Notes: generated from the letters alone by a model not told the origin. Counted from the stretch's first letter, positions 1 to 14,225 are shown. The stretch is DNA of 64,000 nucleotides from Protopterus annectens (GCF_019279795.1 NC_056743.1:632798235-632862234), one strand, 5' to 3'. A program made the numbers and translations.

Positions 1-475
1 CCATGTCCAATCAGGATCTGATGGACATGCTCCACCTCAAAAAATCCAAATCCATCAGGACCACGAGAGCTAAAGACTTAAACCTCGGCACAAGTATGAA
101 TAGGACATGCTGGAGGGATAGATTCATAACCCAGAGGCTTCCCATGCTTTGGAACAAGATCCCAGTTCATATTAGGCAGAGCCCCTCACTGACTCTCTTC
201 AAGAAAAATCTTGATGAGTGGATGGGAGATCGTATGTTTACCCCAGGGGTCACATCTGTGATACTGCTAGACAGGGGCACAGTAAACTAATTCTATTATA
301 TAAGGGGACCTACATTGTGTCACTACTAGACAGAGGCACAGTATTCTAAATTTATTCTGTACATTTTTTGTACCATTTCATGGGGTGGCAAAAGCCACAT
401 CACTATGGCTAGGCTTACAAATGCCCCAGGGCAGATAGCCTAGTACTATACTATGAAACTATGAAACTAAGGCTT
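1..475 (+). mobile_element. CR1/L2-type LINE, 3' end fragment
   Basis: The first 290 bases read as the C-terminal tail of a non-LTR reverse transcriptase. It holds a basic stretch, then CWRDRFITQRLPMLWNKIP and SLTLFKKNLDEWM, the pattern seen at the end of CR1/L2-clade ORF2 (arginine-rich, then W-N-x-(I/L)-P, then SL-x-x-FKxxLD). A 3' UTR follows. It ends at about 454-475 in two copies of an 8-base unit (tatgaaac), matching the short tandem tails of CR1-like LINEs. The 5' part lies outside the window. The same peptide pattern recurs on the minus strand at 8413-8655 and 24127-24389, so this is a family with several copies here. It is a dead fragment. The clade is inferred from the tail and peptide pattern only. 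Confidence 0.75.
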
Positions 476-479
476 CAAG

Positions 480-834
480 CATATAAAATGAAATAACTTT
501 TGATATTGAAGTAAAACCAAGATAAAATGAATCAGATAAACACTTTCAGGTAATTTACTACCCTTACTCAGATCTGCTTAAAATAATTCATTCATGAAAT
601 GTAAAAGATTCCAGTAACCAATCACTTTCAGTGAATACATTTATGCCTCTTTAAGGCAGGTTTCAAAGGAAAACAAGTATTCAATCCAGAGGGTGTGTCC
701 TCTCGTAGAGTGCCGATCCAGTTCATCTTGGCATATTCAGTCTCTGCAGTCAAGTCACCCCATTTAACACTATCCAAGACAACTTGTAGCACCATAAAAC
801 AGTATGATCAGGGTTAGGGAAAATATGTCTATAG
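480..834. other. Unassigned AT-rich spacer
   Basis: Between the LINE tail and the Penelope-like remnant I see no ORF, tandem array or recognisable repeat. The right part may be untranslated sequence of the minus-strand Penelope-like element. Confidence 0.4.
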
Positions 835-2319
<1,485 letters not shown>

Positions 2320-3020
2320 CTAGCTTTTGAGAGAAATACTGCTAATGACAGATGTACGCACTCACAATTCCTGAAGTGTGTGTTTTAACTTCTCCTATCC
2401 AGAGGCAAGAAGAGAACTGTTAAAAATTGCTTTTCTTCTCTTATTCAGAGGCCTTCTTTCACCCACCATACCCCCATTACTTATATATACTAATTTCATG
2501 AATGCAGAACTACAGAGAAAAGAAAAAAGAACACCACAAAGTGCTCAAGACCAAACACAGACGTAAAGATTTGGTCTGGTGAAAGAACATGATGGTGACT
2601 TTCGCAATCCACACATACTCTGCTGGACTCATTCCCTACTAATAATTCCTTTGATAAGAAATGACATCATTGCATACTTTATATACACTGCAAATGGGTT
2701 TGACCATTTGAGTTCCAGTGAAATGAAGATTCAGTGTTATGACAGGGACCCTTCAAGACATTTACACTCTTGATTCCTGAAGTGTGCGTGTGTTTTAACT
2801 TCTCCCGTTCAGAAGTGAGTATACCTATTAAAAATTATTATTTCTCCTCTTACACAGAGTAGAGGTCAACTTTTTGTTAGAAACTAGCTTTTCAGGGAAA
2901 TGCTGCTAATTCCAGATGTATGCATTCTTAGTTCCAGAGGTGTGCATTTTAACTTCTCCTATCCAGAAGCAAAGAAAGATCTGTTAAAAATTGGTTTTAT
3001 TCTCCTATTCAGAGGCAGGA
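2320..3020. repeat. Cassette of about 95 bp present three times in direct orientation
   Basis: Three blocks at about 2358-2455, 2768-2865 and 2925-3020 share the order: 'ttc(c)tgaagtgtg' or 'ttccagaggtgtg', 'ttttaacttctcc', 'cagaagc/caagaag', 'gttaaaaatt', 'ttctc(c)t(a)ttcagag'. The first and third are also preceded by a shared 40-base lead (2324-2366 and 2889-2930: 'gctttt(g/c)ag', 'gaaat(a/g)ctgctaat', 'cagatgta'). Spacings differ (about 410 and 157 bases), so this is a decayed tandem array or a repeated insertion rather than a simple satellite. Function is unknown. Confidence 0.6.
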
Positions 3021-3106
3021 GGGACCAATTGCAAAGGTTGTAAGCTGGCTGGTTCATGTTCTGTAGACCCGCACCTGATCATATCTTTGAAAATGATGCC
3101 TAGAAT

Positions 3107-4113
<1,007 letters not shown>

Positions 4114-4147
4114 ATGTGTGTGTGTGTGTGTGTGTGTGCGTGCGTGC

Positions 4148-4197
<50 letters not shown>

Positions 4198-4230
4198 ACA
4201 CGTGCGCACGTGTGTGCATCTGTGTGCATG
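4114..4230. repeat. (TG)n microsatellite with GTGC interruptions
   Basis: A TG dinucleotide array broken by gcgtgcgtgcgtgcg and ending in imperfect gcacacgtgcgcacgtg. Confidence 0.95.
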
Positions 4231-4577
4231 TGTGTGATCTCTAAGTTATTTCTTCACTGATTGATTGGTTGACTGATAATCTGAGAGATGCTCTGATTAC
4301 TGAGATAACCCCCTGAACAAGTTACACATACCTTTTTTGTAGCCAGCTCTGTTAGAAAAATCACCATCCAATGTATAAAGAAAAATATAAAAGAAATGTT
4401 AAAAAGTGTATCTTACAAAATGAATACAGGGTTTCACTTATTTTGTTGCATTTTGCATAAAATATTTTCAGTGGTTTATAATACATGCCTGAATCATGAC
4501 TCTGTCTTATTTTCTGATGTGCCATTAAAAAGTTGTTGACTGACTAATGTAGTAAAGGAGTTTTATCAAATTCTTAC

Positions 4578-4937
4578 CTTGAAAGCAGACAGAATAAAAT
4601 GTATTGCTACAAGATAACTTTTGCCAAGATGATGACATTGCAGTGCACATGCTATTACCCTGGCCAGGTTGCCCAGTGACCCATCGTGAGTACATGAACG
4701 GTTCTCCATTAGACCACTGGAAAAGATAAGTGGTGGTATTGCGGTATAAACCAATCCATACAGCACGAATGCCTGTGACAGTAATTATACCCTTAATAAG
4801 GTCCATCTGCTGCTTGTTCTTAATTGTCACCAGGTCTGTGTAATTAGTTTGACAGTACGTCTGAGCCTGGTACCAGCTTATAGCTTGTTTCACAAAAACA
4901 TACCGCTGGTAGATCAAAGCTGAAGAAAAACTGAGAA
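4578..4937 (-). CDS. C-type lectin-like domain exon (exon 2)
   Basis: This 360-base minus-strand exon encodes one nearly complete C-type lectin-like domain of the secreted or membrane lectin families common in bony fish. It finishes the signal peptide started in exon 1 (junction reading VLSFSSALIYQRYVFV). It then shows WYQAQTYC and TDLVTIKN (first helix), WIGL, WSNGEPFMYSRW, CTAM and CSNTFYSVC, the canonical order of conserved Trp and Cys residues. The acceptor is a pyrimidine-rich tract ending in cag at 4938-4939. The donor is CAAG|gtaagaa with GT at 4577-4576. The exon leaves phase 1. At the usual sugar/calcium site I see GQPG rather than EPN or QPD and no clear WND, so calcium-dependent sugar binding is doubtful. 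No further exon is visible downstream to the window start. The gene may be truncated, or its next exon may lie beyond the edge. Confidence 0.85.
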
Positions 4938-5034
4938 CTGAAGAAAGAAATATACAATTAACGGATTTTATATTAAAATGTAATAAACTTTAAGGGACTA
5001 TTATTTCTATATGAAGTATTTACATTTAGTTTAC
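4938..5034 (-). other. Intron 1 of the C-type lectin gene
   Basis: A 97-base intron with GT at the donor (5034-5033) and AG at the acceptor (4939-4938). A long pyrimidine tract (tttctttcttcag) precedes the acceptor. It is short, as is usual between leader and lectin-domain exons in fish. Confidence 0.7.
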
Positions 5035-5071
5035 CTCCTGACAGATAAAGAAGCACACTGATCCTTTCCAT
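5035..5071 (-). CDS. C-type lectin signal-peptide exon (exon 1)
   Basis: The minus strand has ATG at 5071-5069, encoding MERISVLLYLSG and one further base, then a donor (GGAG|gtaaac). Joined to exon 2 across a 97-base intron this gives a hydrophobic leader running into ALIYQRYVFV, the standard start of fish C-type lectins with a 1-nt/2-nt split codon. I chose this start because it is the only ATG that gives a leader of normal length, splice phase matches exon 2, and the donor is good. The exon is too short to appear as an ORF. No stop or frameshift is seen in either exon. A TATA-like tttata sits just upstream (about 5075-5082), but I cannot call a promoter with confidence. Confidence 0.75.
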
Positions 5072-7285
5072 ATCTTGTATAAATTGCAGTTAAAAGCACA
5101 AAATCTATGTTTTCTTTCTCTCTTTCCCTCCTGAAATGCAAAAGGAACATTTGTTACAAAACAGTATTTGTTGTCCAGCCTCACTTGCGGTATGATAAAT
5201 CTTACCCATCTGATAAATTCAGGAACTTGACCACAAATTGGATGTTTCACAAAAGCATACTTTTTCATAAAACAAAACAGGCATTTGCCAAGAGAATAAA
5301 ATATATATTCTTCACACTATTCTTCATTACACAAAAGCTAATCATGGGTAACCTTTTTTCAGATATCTAAAGGTTTGCACATAATTTCTGAAATTATAAA
5401 TATTTTTTATTTCAGGAAAAAAACATGATATTTATATTGTGTGAAATGTATTTGTCATTATTCATGATTATTTTCAAACAGCTAGCTATACAGAATACAC
5501 ACAGAAGAGTGCAAAATGTAATACTTGACTGTCAAGATTTTTCTCAACTGTACCGTGCAAGCATGCTTTTTTATATTTTATTAGCTCTGCGCCTCATGTC
5601 CAGTTTACTTAACCTTGTATGGCAGATAAAGTACTGCAAGAAATATAAAATATTGCATTTATTTACCTTTATATGAAGAGCATGGGTCTTATTAGCCTTA
5701 CAATAACAATGTAGTTTGCCTTCTAATTGTGGAATAGTTAACAGGAACACGACTACAGGAAAATATGCAAATAATTACATGAGAGTTGTTTTACATAAAA
5801 TGCCTTTACATACACTTAGGAATTCTTTGTCTTGAAAATGCTGTGTTAAGAAAAGTTTGCTACTGAATTTGCTATGGAAATTATTCTGCACACAGACATT
5901 TGACTTGTCAAGAGCACCTTCTTGAGTTAGTAACACTAAATGGGAGGGAAAGGAGTTTCGACAAATAGCTCACAGTGGTAGTAGATCACAGGTAAGAATA
6001 TGTGGTACTTATGTATTACTGCAACCAGAAAACCTTCAATGTGTTTTCAGTGTAGTTTAAGGCATCTAACATATAGAAAACCTTTTATTAACTGAATTAA
6101 AGTAAAATGTAGAACTTCCCCCTGGGTTTGGGTGTTTGCCACCCCCCCCCAACCATTATCTTTGTCCATAATCACTGAGCAACAAAGGTGAGCCATGTGA
6201 GTCCTGGCATGTGGTGGTCTGATAAAGAGATACAGATCTTTTTTGTTTGGTTTTGTTGTAATAAAAATTTGTAAAGTATGTCATAGAGATTTTCGCGCTC
6301 GCAGAATGTCCATATACTTTACCTCATAATTTGGTCTGTTCCTCCAAACAATATATTTTTCCTTCTAGTCATGTGCTGTGACAGTTTCATTATCCAGTAG
6401 CAAAGGACAGCCAGATAAGTCAATAGTTGCACTATCTGAAAACCTATCAGTGCTTCACTTTGACATAGAGAATGGTAGTTTCCATTTTCCTGATTGGCCC
6501 AACCTGGCGGCTACTTAAAATACAGAAAGAGACAGAGGCAGACACTTAAGTAAGTAGGAAGACATCTGTAGGCAAAAGAAGGTATTTTCCACAAGTAGTT
6601 ATTAAATGTCCCCTTTACAGAATGCTTGGTAAAAGTGCTGCATAACCTGAGAATCAAGAATTTCTTTGTCGTGAATACTGTTTGGGGTGGGGAGCAAAAA
6701 AAGGCACCATTAAATTTTCAATGTGAACGAAAGCACTTTATGTGACATTTTAAAAGCATTATTGGTAAAATGTACACATCTGGAAACAGCCGGTATTATC
6801 GCGAAAATCTTGTTGTGATAATACGTAAGTACCGAATATGTTCTAAAGGGATACTAGTTATAATGGGGATTTTGTCCTCAAAAAGAAATTTAAAAGTAAA
6901 ACTTGATTTTTCATTTTTTTTACAGTCAATATAGCTCTGCTTAGTCAGATAACTGAGTGAGAAAGGAATATTATTTTTATTTGACATAAATCTCCGGTTT
7001 ACTAGATCTATAAAGAAAAATCAGAGTGCAAGGCTATTAATGACAGAAGTTATATATGCTGTTTGCAGGTATTAAATACACTGTGTAATAAACAGAACAA
7101 ATCACCCTTAGGGGACTTGTATAAGTACATGATAATATTAGAAAAATTTTATAACTACCAAATTTACTAAGCATCAAATGAGCGTACATGAATAAAGTTT
7201 GGATGTTGGTTAATAATGCTGTAAACATGTACACATATATAGCTCTCAAGTAAATAATGAATAATTTGAACAAATGATTAAAATT
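5072..7285. other. Lectin upstream region and unassigned spacer
   Basis: About 2.2 kb of AT-rich DNA upstream of the lectin start. I find no second lectin domain, RNA gene or repeat family I can name. There is a short C-homopolymer near 6143-6152. Confidence 0.4.
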
Positions 7286-7289
7286 ATAA

Positions 7290-8080
7290 AAATTGGACAG
7301 TAAGATATGCTGTGGTTATGCAGCATATGTCACACCAAAACGACAATGCCTTCAATATGGAAAATCACCACAATCAGACTTATCCCAAAATCAAAGCACC
7401 CTACCCATGCAATTGACTTTAGACCTATCTCAGTCCTGCCAGTCCAGGAAAAATCTTAGAAAAACAAATCTACATGCAGTTATCCAACCACATAAAAATG
7501 AGCAGAATAATTTGTTACCGACAGCACTTGTTTTGGTATGGAAGAAGTATCATGACTGCCAAAGGCAAAGGCATTGGGCACCTCCCCATTCTGATATTGT
7601 AAATAGTCTCACAGATCTAAATATGCACCCATACATGGTAAGATGGATAGAAAACTGGCTAAAAGACAGAACTCACCAGACAGAGTAGCAGGTACCACCT
7701 AAGAAATGAAGAAAGTAGCTAGCAGTGCACCTCGGAGATCATTGCTGGGACCCTCCTCCTCATTTTTCTTCTCTGGCCTCCAAACAGAAAATCCAGATCA
7801 GTGGCTAAGGACGTTTTCTAATTACTGCAAGTTGGGTATTATTGCTTGAACACCCCTTTGACAAATTGACACTACAGCAGGAACTAGTCCTTACTAACCC
7901 ATGTTATACTGAAAAAAGTCTAAAATTAAATGTAAAAAATCTAGCATTGTTGTACTAGGGAAAAAAATCCCATCTTCAACTTATGCAATAGCTTTTATCT
8001 CTCTCCAAACTTACACAGTATTGAGAGATCTTAACACTTAGGTCAACGGCTCCCTCTTCTTTTACCACCATGTAACATTG
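7290..8080 (+). mobile_element. Degenerate LINE reverse transcriptase fragment
   Basis: Reading the plus strand through frameshifts gives WKITTIRLIPKSKHPTHAID followed by DFRPISVLPVPGKILEKQIY, the RT fingers region of CR1/Jockey/Rex-type LINEs. Further on is IVNSLTDLNMHPYMVRWIE with NWLKDRTHQ, the region before the PQGS motif, then SAPRRSLLGPSSS. Several frameshifts and stops separate the blocks. This subfamily differs from the minus-strand LINE that starts at 8230. It is inactive. Confidence 0.65.
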
Positions 8081-8229
8081 GTAGCCTATAAATCCCTCTG
8101 TTTAGTTCAAATGTTATTTGAAATCATATTATCTTAGTTGAAGGAATGTATTCTCCCACTGTACTCTGCTCTAATTAAACCAAATTTAGACCAAAATGCT
8201 ATCATCAGTATATACTTGTCCATAGCCCC

Positions 8230-9292
8230 ACAGGTTCGCAAGTGTATATTAGGCTAATGGCCACCACGCTTAGCCATGCAATTCAAATGTGTCCCATGAC
8301 TTATTGTGCCTTAGAGCTTATTTTAAGGGGTGTATTTTAGCAGGGGCATGATTTCATGGCTACCTCTGTCTATTAGAGACATAGATGTCAGACCGGTGGT
8401 ACATTTCCAGTTTCATATCCACTGGTCCAGGTTGCGCCTGAATAAGGTTAAGGAAGGGCTCTGCTTCACTTGGATGGGAATCATATTCCAGAAAATGGGG
8501 ACTCTCTCAGATAAACAACTGTTGCCCTTACATGTCCTATTTAAGTAACAGGTAAAGTTTAAATCCTTAGACCAAGTATTTCTGGTGCCTTTCATTTTCC
8601 ACATATGTGAAATGCCCATCAGTGTGAGCACAAAAATGCCTTGTATGCCATGCATAAATCACCTCTCAGCAGTCTGTAGGAAACAGAGTATAGAGATAGG
8701 GTTTTGAGGGGATTTGTACTGGACAGTATGCCATGTATTCTCTTTTGCAGATAGCCTCTATTGATATTCCAGTTCTTGCTTCTGTCTAGACTGGTGTGTA
8801 CAGGAAGCAGAGTTATATTCCATCACTGGTCTGATGATGGCTTTGAGTACAATGGTAAAATAACTTCCTTGGACCTAGATGCAATACCCTTACTTATAAC
8901 ATGAGTGGCAGAAAATGATTTTCTTACATGAGACACATGTCAATCAAAAGCCAGGTTACTATCAACATGAATTCTTAAATCCCTGACTACTGTGTCTACT
9001 TTTTTTGCAATTCCTGGCATTAAGTTTTAAGCTGTGGCTTTGGCATCAGCTATTTATCTGTGTTAGGCCTTCCTGCAATATGTTAGCATCTTGGTGTTTT
9101 TAATGAATGCTTTTAGTTTGTTTGCAATGCCTGATTGGGGTAGACAGTATGCACCATTTTGCCCTCATCCACTACTTTAGTATTCTTCTCAAAGAAGTTC
9201 TCCAGGATCAGTAGGCATGACCTTCCTTTAGCAAAGCCGAATTGGGTTGGGTACAGTTTCTGAAGGTTTCCTATGTTATTGTTAATCATTTC
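8230..9292 (-). mobile_element. CR1/L2-type LINE, 3' half (downstream of a gypsy insertion)
   Basis: The minus strand carries RT residues IGNLQKLYPTQFGFAKGRSC near 9200-9290. Degenerate RT and C-terminal sequence follow, ending in the WNMIP and SLTLFRRNLDQW tail at 8413-8500. The 3' UTR near 8230-8420 matches the fragment at 59015-59215. The upstream half of the same LINE lies at 16007-17250. The two halves join across the gypsy element: the right half ends MQRIIMEI and the left half resumes TEMINNNI. This shows the LTR element inserted into an older LINE. Confidence 0.8.
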
Positions 9293-9427
9293 TGTGACAT
9301 CACTCATCTAGACTAGTAATCAAGAAGCCTCAATCCTCAGCAGTGACACCTGTGGGGAATGTTCACTTGAAAAAAAGCAGGTACATACAGTATGCAGTTC
9401 TCTGCACCACACACTCTCTGACATTTG

Positions 9428-9522
<95 letters not shown>

Positions 9523-9527
9523 CGCAC

Positions 9528-9598
<71 letters not shown>

Positions 9599-10802
9599 AC
9601 ACACGCACACCTGGGAAAGGCTGGCACAGATTTAGAACTATGCCCCCTCTTCCCAGACTATGAGGTAGATTAATTGCCACTAGCCAGCTAGTTTCCGGCT
9701 CTTTCCAGGGTACCCAATTACTCTTAGTAAAATTAATAGTATACAAATGGTAATGTTTGTACGCAGCAAGACTTTCAGGAGCTTGAAGCCTACTGTGCCA
9801 CCAAACAAATGCAATTTTCTCAAAGGTTAAATTATTTTCCAAAAAAAAACAGACACAATGAAAGGTATAGATACATCTAATAATAAATAATAAAATAGAA
9901 ATTATGAAAATACTGAATATCTATTTACAACAAATGCCAGAGGTCAATTCATGGGAAATATAACAACAACACAGATGGAAAGACTCAGACAGATACAGAA
10001 AAAAAATTCCTAAGTGACTGAAGAATTACAATTCCCTAGTTACTTACTAAAGCAAGGCAAGATGAACTGGGTGAGTGGTCCTTGTCAGTTCCAAAACAGA
10101 GTGCTGAGTGTCACTACCACCTTCTCATTAATATCTAAAATAATTTTAGTGCTGGCTATAGAATGACAGCATATCTGGTCATCTGATTCTGTGGTTCCCA
10201 CACTAACCTCTGACTAGAAGCTGAGCCATAATCTAGCACAGATGTGTCACAATACACACTTAGAGCTTTGTAAAGGCATCTAGAGACTGTAAAACAACAA
10301 TACTTTAGTAATTCTTGCAGAGAATAACTAGCCATTCTCTGGCATCCCAGGGTAGCAAATAGTTCACCACTACGGAAAATAAGAGCAGGATCCCAGACCA
10401 GACATTGCGTCGCTGGCTGCATTTAGGCTTGTGAGATAGAATCTTTATCGCCTAAACCAAGTTATTTAATTTCAACGTATTTTTCTTAAGGTAAGCTAGG
10501 CTGAGCTTAACCCCTTCCTTTCTAGCATCCTCTGTTAACATATATACATTTCAGCAGTTGTCACAATACAGCCTGACATACATGTATATTTCTTTTCAGT
10601 CCAGCAGGATCCACTGCTGATACATTTTAACACAAGCAGCTTTACAAATACATTTTTAACCAAGTATCTGTAAAAATCAGTTTGATATACAAATGACATA
10701 AAATTCTTTACAAAACTCCAGTTAGCTATGCTAGCATATGTTTCACATCCACTGTCCTACTCTCTCTCTCTTGCATAGCTGGGACTACCTCACATCATCA
10801 CA
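9293..10802 (-). repeat. 3' LTR of the Gmr1-like element
   Basis: A direct repeat of 14396-16006, ending in tg/ca (tgtgacat at 9293, catcatcaca at 10802). It is preceded on the minus strand by a purine-rich tract, aaaggcaggagaga (10803-10816). It contains a long CA microsatellite at the same internal position as the partner LTR. Confidence 0.85.
9433..9597. repeat. (CA)n microsatellite inside the 3' LTR
   Basis: A CA array of about 165 bases with a few acgcac interruptions. The homologous array in the other LTR is at 14667-14793, so the array is part of the LTR. Confidence 0.95.
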
Positions 10803-10816
10803 TCTCTCCTGCCTTT
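10803..10816 (-). other. Polypurine tract
   Basis: On the minus strand, aaaggcaggagaga lies immediately before the TG of the 3' LTR, as expected for the plus-strand primer of an LTR retrotransposon. Confidence 0.7.
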
Positions 10817-11132
10817 AAAGACTCAAGCTAGTTTCTCAAGTGACCCTGGAGAAACATTGCTTACAAGAAATTAGTCTGTCTGGGGACACATTAGCCCATA
10901 CCCTGTCTAGAAATCCCATCTGCACTGGCATTGCTGACCCCACTACAGTGCTGCAACAGGTGGGTGGGTTTAGGTTTCCCTGTGAACATGTCCCCAAACT
11001 TGTGTAACACTGGTTAGATTCCTTGAACCTGGGTAAGGGATAGCTGCTGGGACATTACTACCCTTCAACTGAGGTGTTAGTCCACGTCTAACTGAGGAGA
11101 TCATTTACCAGATCCCCCTCAGACTCCTCCTG

Positions 11133-12310
11133 CTACCCACTGCAAATACTTAGCACAAGACCATCCCTATCATGGTAATGCTTCATCATGTTAATATGGT
11201 GCAGTTTGTGCCCCTGCCTCTTGCCTAGTAGTTCTATCATGTAATTAACATCACTGACTTTCCTTACAACTTTGAAGTGTCCTTCCCAAGCTGCCTGCAG
11301 CTTATTGTGTTTGACAGGAATGAGCACCATAACCTGCTGTCCCACAGCATACTCTCAGGCATGAGCATTCCGGTCATACCAGATCTTTTTCTGCTATTGG
11401 GCTGCTTCTAGATTCTTCTGGGCCAAGTCCTTGAGATCCCTAAGCCTTATGATGAAGTACAGGACATATGCCACAACAGGCTCCTTGTGGGATTCACACT
11501 CACCCTCCCAGTCATCACGAATCAAAGAGGGCCCCCTCACCCTATGCTCATACAGCATGTCAAATGGTGAAAAACCTGTGAATTCCTGGGGTAATTCTCT
11601 ATATGCAAACAGCAGATGGGGCAAATATTTGTCCCACTCTCTCTTAAACTGGTCTGCAAATGCTCCTAGTATGGTATTTAGTATAGAGTTTAATCTTTCC
11701 ACAAGACCATTAGTCTGGGGGTGGTAGGGGTGGTTTTTAGGTGCTTAGTGCTTTACCTCACAGAGCTCCCACAGACAAGCCAGCAGGTCTGATATGAAAT
11801 TGGCACCTCTGTCATTCAGTATTTCTCTTGGGAAACCTACCCTGCTGAAAATCTCTAAAAAAGCATTTGCCACCTTTTCTGCCTCTATGGAGGACAGAGC
11901 CACCACTTCAGGATATCTAGTAGCATAATATACTACCACTAGGATATATTTCTTCCCTGTGGAACTTGGGATATTCAGAGGCCCTACAATATCCATAGCT
12001 ACCCTCTGAAATAGCTTCTCAATCACAGGCAAAGCCATCAAAGGAACTTTGACCTGGTGTCCTGCCTTGCCTACTTTTTGGCACTGCTCAGACATCCTGC
12101 AGTATCCTGTTACATCCCTTGCAATCCCCAGGCCAATAAACATTCTGCATAATACATCTCTTGGTATGCTTTATGTCCATATGACCTGCAAAAGGAATGT
12201 CACAGGCAATGTCTAAAAGTCCCAGACAGTAGGCTCTGGGCCCTACCAACTGCTGCATTATCTCATCCTCTTGCCCTCCCTCAGGGATTCCCTGTCTATA
12301 CATTAAACCT
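11133..12310 (-). pseudogene. Gypsy integrase (broken into several ORFs)
   Basis: The pieces follow the integrase order. The zinc-binding N-terminus (12088-12303) has GHMDIKHTKR and VYWPGDCKGC. The catalytic core (11745-12143) has FQRVAMDIVGPL with the first Asp and REILNDRGANFISD with the second Asp. The third-residue region (11394-11702) starts MERLN. The C-terminal domain (11133-11345) has VMVLIPVKHNKLQAAWEGHF and HHINMMKHYHD. Integrase would join LTR DNA to the host chromosome. A frame change separates each piece. The fold and order match the Gmr1-like group, whose integrase lies before RT. Confidence 0.8.
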
Positions 12311-12415
12311 TTGTTTCAGTATACAGACTCTCCTTTTCCTTGAGAATCAGGTACCTCCTTAGTATGTCCCTCAAGCCTCTTAGTGTAGGGTCCAAGAGCT
12401 GAGCCTGTCTAAGTT

Positions 12416-12880
12416 CTACCATTGTGACCCTTCCACAGGAACCACAGGAAGTCTGATATCCTCTGACAGCAGTGCCTCACTGTAAGCCTGGGTATAACCA
12501 ATCACCTCTGCCCTGGCAGTCAATCTGTCCAAGGGAACATTAGTACCTAAAAACAGCTGTGGCTCACCTTCAGGCTGACTGCTACAGGGTAGCTCCCTCC
12601 CTGAAATAGCCACCTCATCAGCCCTGGCTTTATGTGTGTGGTCTGTCTGAGTCTCCCCCAGGCTACCCGACCTACATGCCTGCCTCCAAGTCTGAAAGTA
12701 TGTAACCGCATGCACACAACATACTGCATTATCAAAATTTTCCTTATCAAGACATTTGCAGGGATATCCTCAAACAGACCTACTCCCAGTCAAGGTGAAC
12801 CCAGGCCAAAGATATTTTAAATGGAGTCCCTCCTAAAGCTCTGACTGGAGTGGATTGCCCAAGCAAGTACTGTTCCTCTT
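12416..12880 (-). pseudogene. Protease-integrase linker of the gypsy element
   Basis: A low-complexity acidic and threonine-rich linker (12416-12715) with RQACRSGSLGETQTD and LGTNVPLDRLTAR. The equivalent linker in the plus-strand copy is at 33154-34000, duplicated there. It has no catalytic motif. It lies between the protease remnant and the integrase zinc finger. Confidence 0.6.
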
Positions 12881-12889
12881 TAACCACTA

Positions 12890-13130
12890 CACGCTACACA
12901 ATGGTTATAGCAGAAGCTGTGTCTCTCTTAGCAGTGGCCTGTTTTCCACACACTAAGACAAGATACAAACTCCCATGATAGTTTGGTACCCCTATTGTCT
13001 CAAGACTACTTACCACCAGCATACTGTTATTCCCACTTGCTGGCTCCCCCATCTTTTGTTCCCCACCTTGCTTTATGGACATTTGTATGCTACATGGCCC
13101 TTCTGGTTACATTTAAAACATCTAAACCTT
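12890..13130 (-). pseudogene. Gypsy zinc knuckle and protease start
   Basis: At about 13088-13130 the minus strand reads CFKCNQKGHVAYKC, a CX2CX4HX4C retroviral zinc knuckle from the end of gag. Further on, 12894-12960 reads RDTASAITIV. This is the position of the aspartic protease active site (D-T/S-G), with the Gly replaced by Ala, so the enzyme would be inactive. Confidence 0.65.
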
Positions 13131-14225
13131 GATCCTAGGCATGTACCTGAATTAGTAGCTTTCCCTGTTACCAGTGGACTATAATGGGGTGGTTTAGGCT
13201 ACCCACCATGGGTTCTTTTATATCCATGTGCAGCACTGAGTAACCCCTTGTTGTGCAGTGGTGTCCTGCTTGCCAAGCAGTGATCCCCTTTTCTCCTCAG
13301 CTCATCAGCAGAGTTACACTCACGGTCTGTCAACAAGATTCTCATGTCCTCAGCCAAAGTGCTAAGGGCTTGTTCACTCACCAAAAGGTCTGCCAATCTT
13401 TCAAAATGGGTGACCTGACACCCACTCACCCACCTATGAAAATAAGTGCTTAGCTCAGCAATATAATCACATACACTTTCATCGGCCTTACGTCTATGCT
13501 CACAAAACATTTTCTGTAAGCTTCAGGTTTTAACTATAACATTCCAGTAAACATTGTTTAACTTTGTCATAATCTAAACAGTAAGTATCAGACAATTTAG
13601 AAACAGTAGTTACAGCTTTCCCATGGAGTAAGGGGGCCAGGAACCATACCCAGCACTCTTGGTCAACATCATATTGTCTACATACTCTTTCAAATATATC
13701 AATAAAGCTATCAAACTTATCACCTTCTTTATACTGTGGAAGAAATTTACTGAATTTTATTGCTTCTGGGATGCAGTTATTACCTTCCCAATTACTTCCA
13801 TGTTCCTGTCAAAGAGTCAACATATCCCTCTCATGTTGACCCTGCTTCTCATTTCCTTTAGCCTTCAAATGCTGCAGTCTCTCATTTTCTTTAGCCTCCA
13901 TATAGCACAGTTTCTCAGTTTCTTTAGCCTCCAAACACCATGGTCTCTTTGCTGATTCTAATTCCAAACTTTTGGCCTCCAGTTCAAGTTTCTTTAACTC
14001 AGACCGGTTGTTAAATCCTCTGAGGAAAAGGTGAATTGTCCTGTTTCTGAGGGATCACATCTCCATCACCAGATTGGTTGTCTTCCTGGTTGGTGGTCCA
14101 TGCTGCAGCTGTGATTAAGGCTGAAAACAATTCCTCTTTAGTCAGGTTGGCATGCATTGGTCCTTTGGATTTGTACAGCTTAGCCAACTGGTTCACTGTC
14201 AGCTTGCCATAATCCTCTGCTGATG
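13131..14225 (-). pseudogene. Gypsy gag remnant
   Basis: The minus strand gives, in order, an N-terminal piece NQLAKLYKSKGPMHANLTKE (14011-14196), a charged coiled-coil segment (about 13830-13990, Glu/Lys rich), FLPQYKEGDKFDSFIDIFER (about 13680-13750), and a SCAN-like C-terminal part FCEHRRKADESVCDYIAELS (13199-13510). This is the gag layout of gypsy elements with a SCAN-related capsid. Stops and frame changes occur between pieces. The homologous region on the plus strand is 31740-32960. Confidence 0.7.

Noticed and set aside
5026..5268. A second lectin-domain fragment in the 80-codon minus ORF (YAFVKHPICG resembling YVFVKQAISW)
   Set aside because: Similarity stops after a few residues with none of the later Trp/Cys positions. 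The real exon 1 is in another frame of this interval.
9320..9842. Long ORFs of Cys-Val or Thr-His repeats (also at 14514-14914, 52245, 55865-56359, 4034)
   Set aside because: These are translations of CA/GT microsatellites, open in several frames on both strands. No conserved protein content.
13659..13955. Plus-strand ORF with Leu/Phe-rich, membrane-like composition
   Set aside because: It lies antisense to the coiled-coil part of the gypsy gag. Hydrophobicity is the complement of a Glu/Lys-rich repeat.
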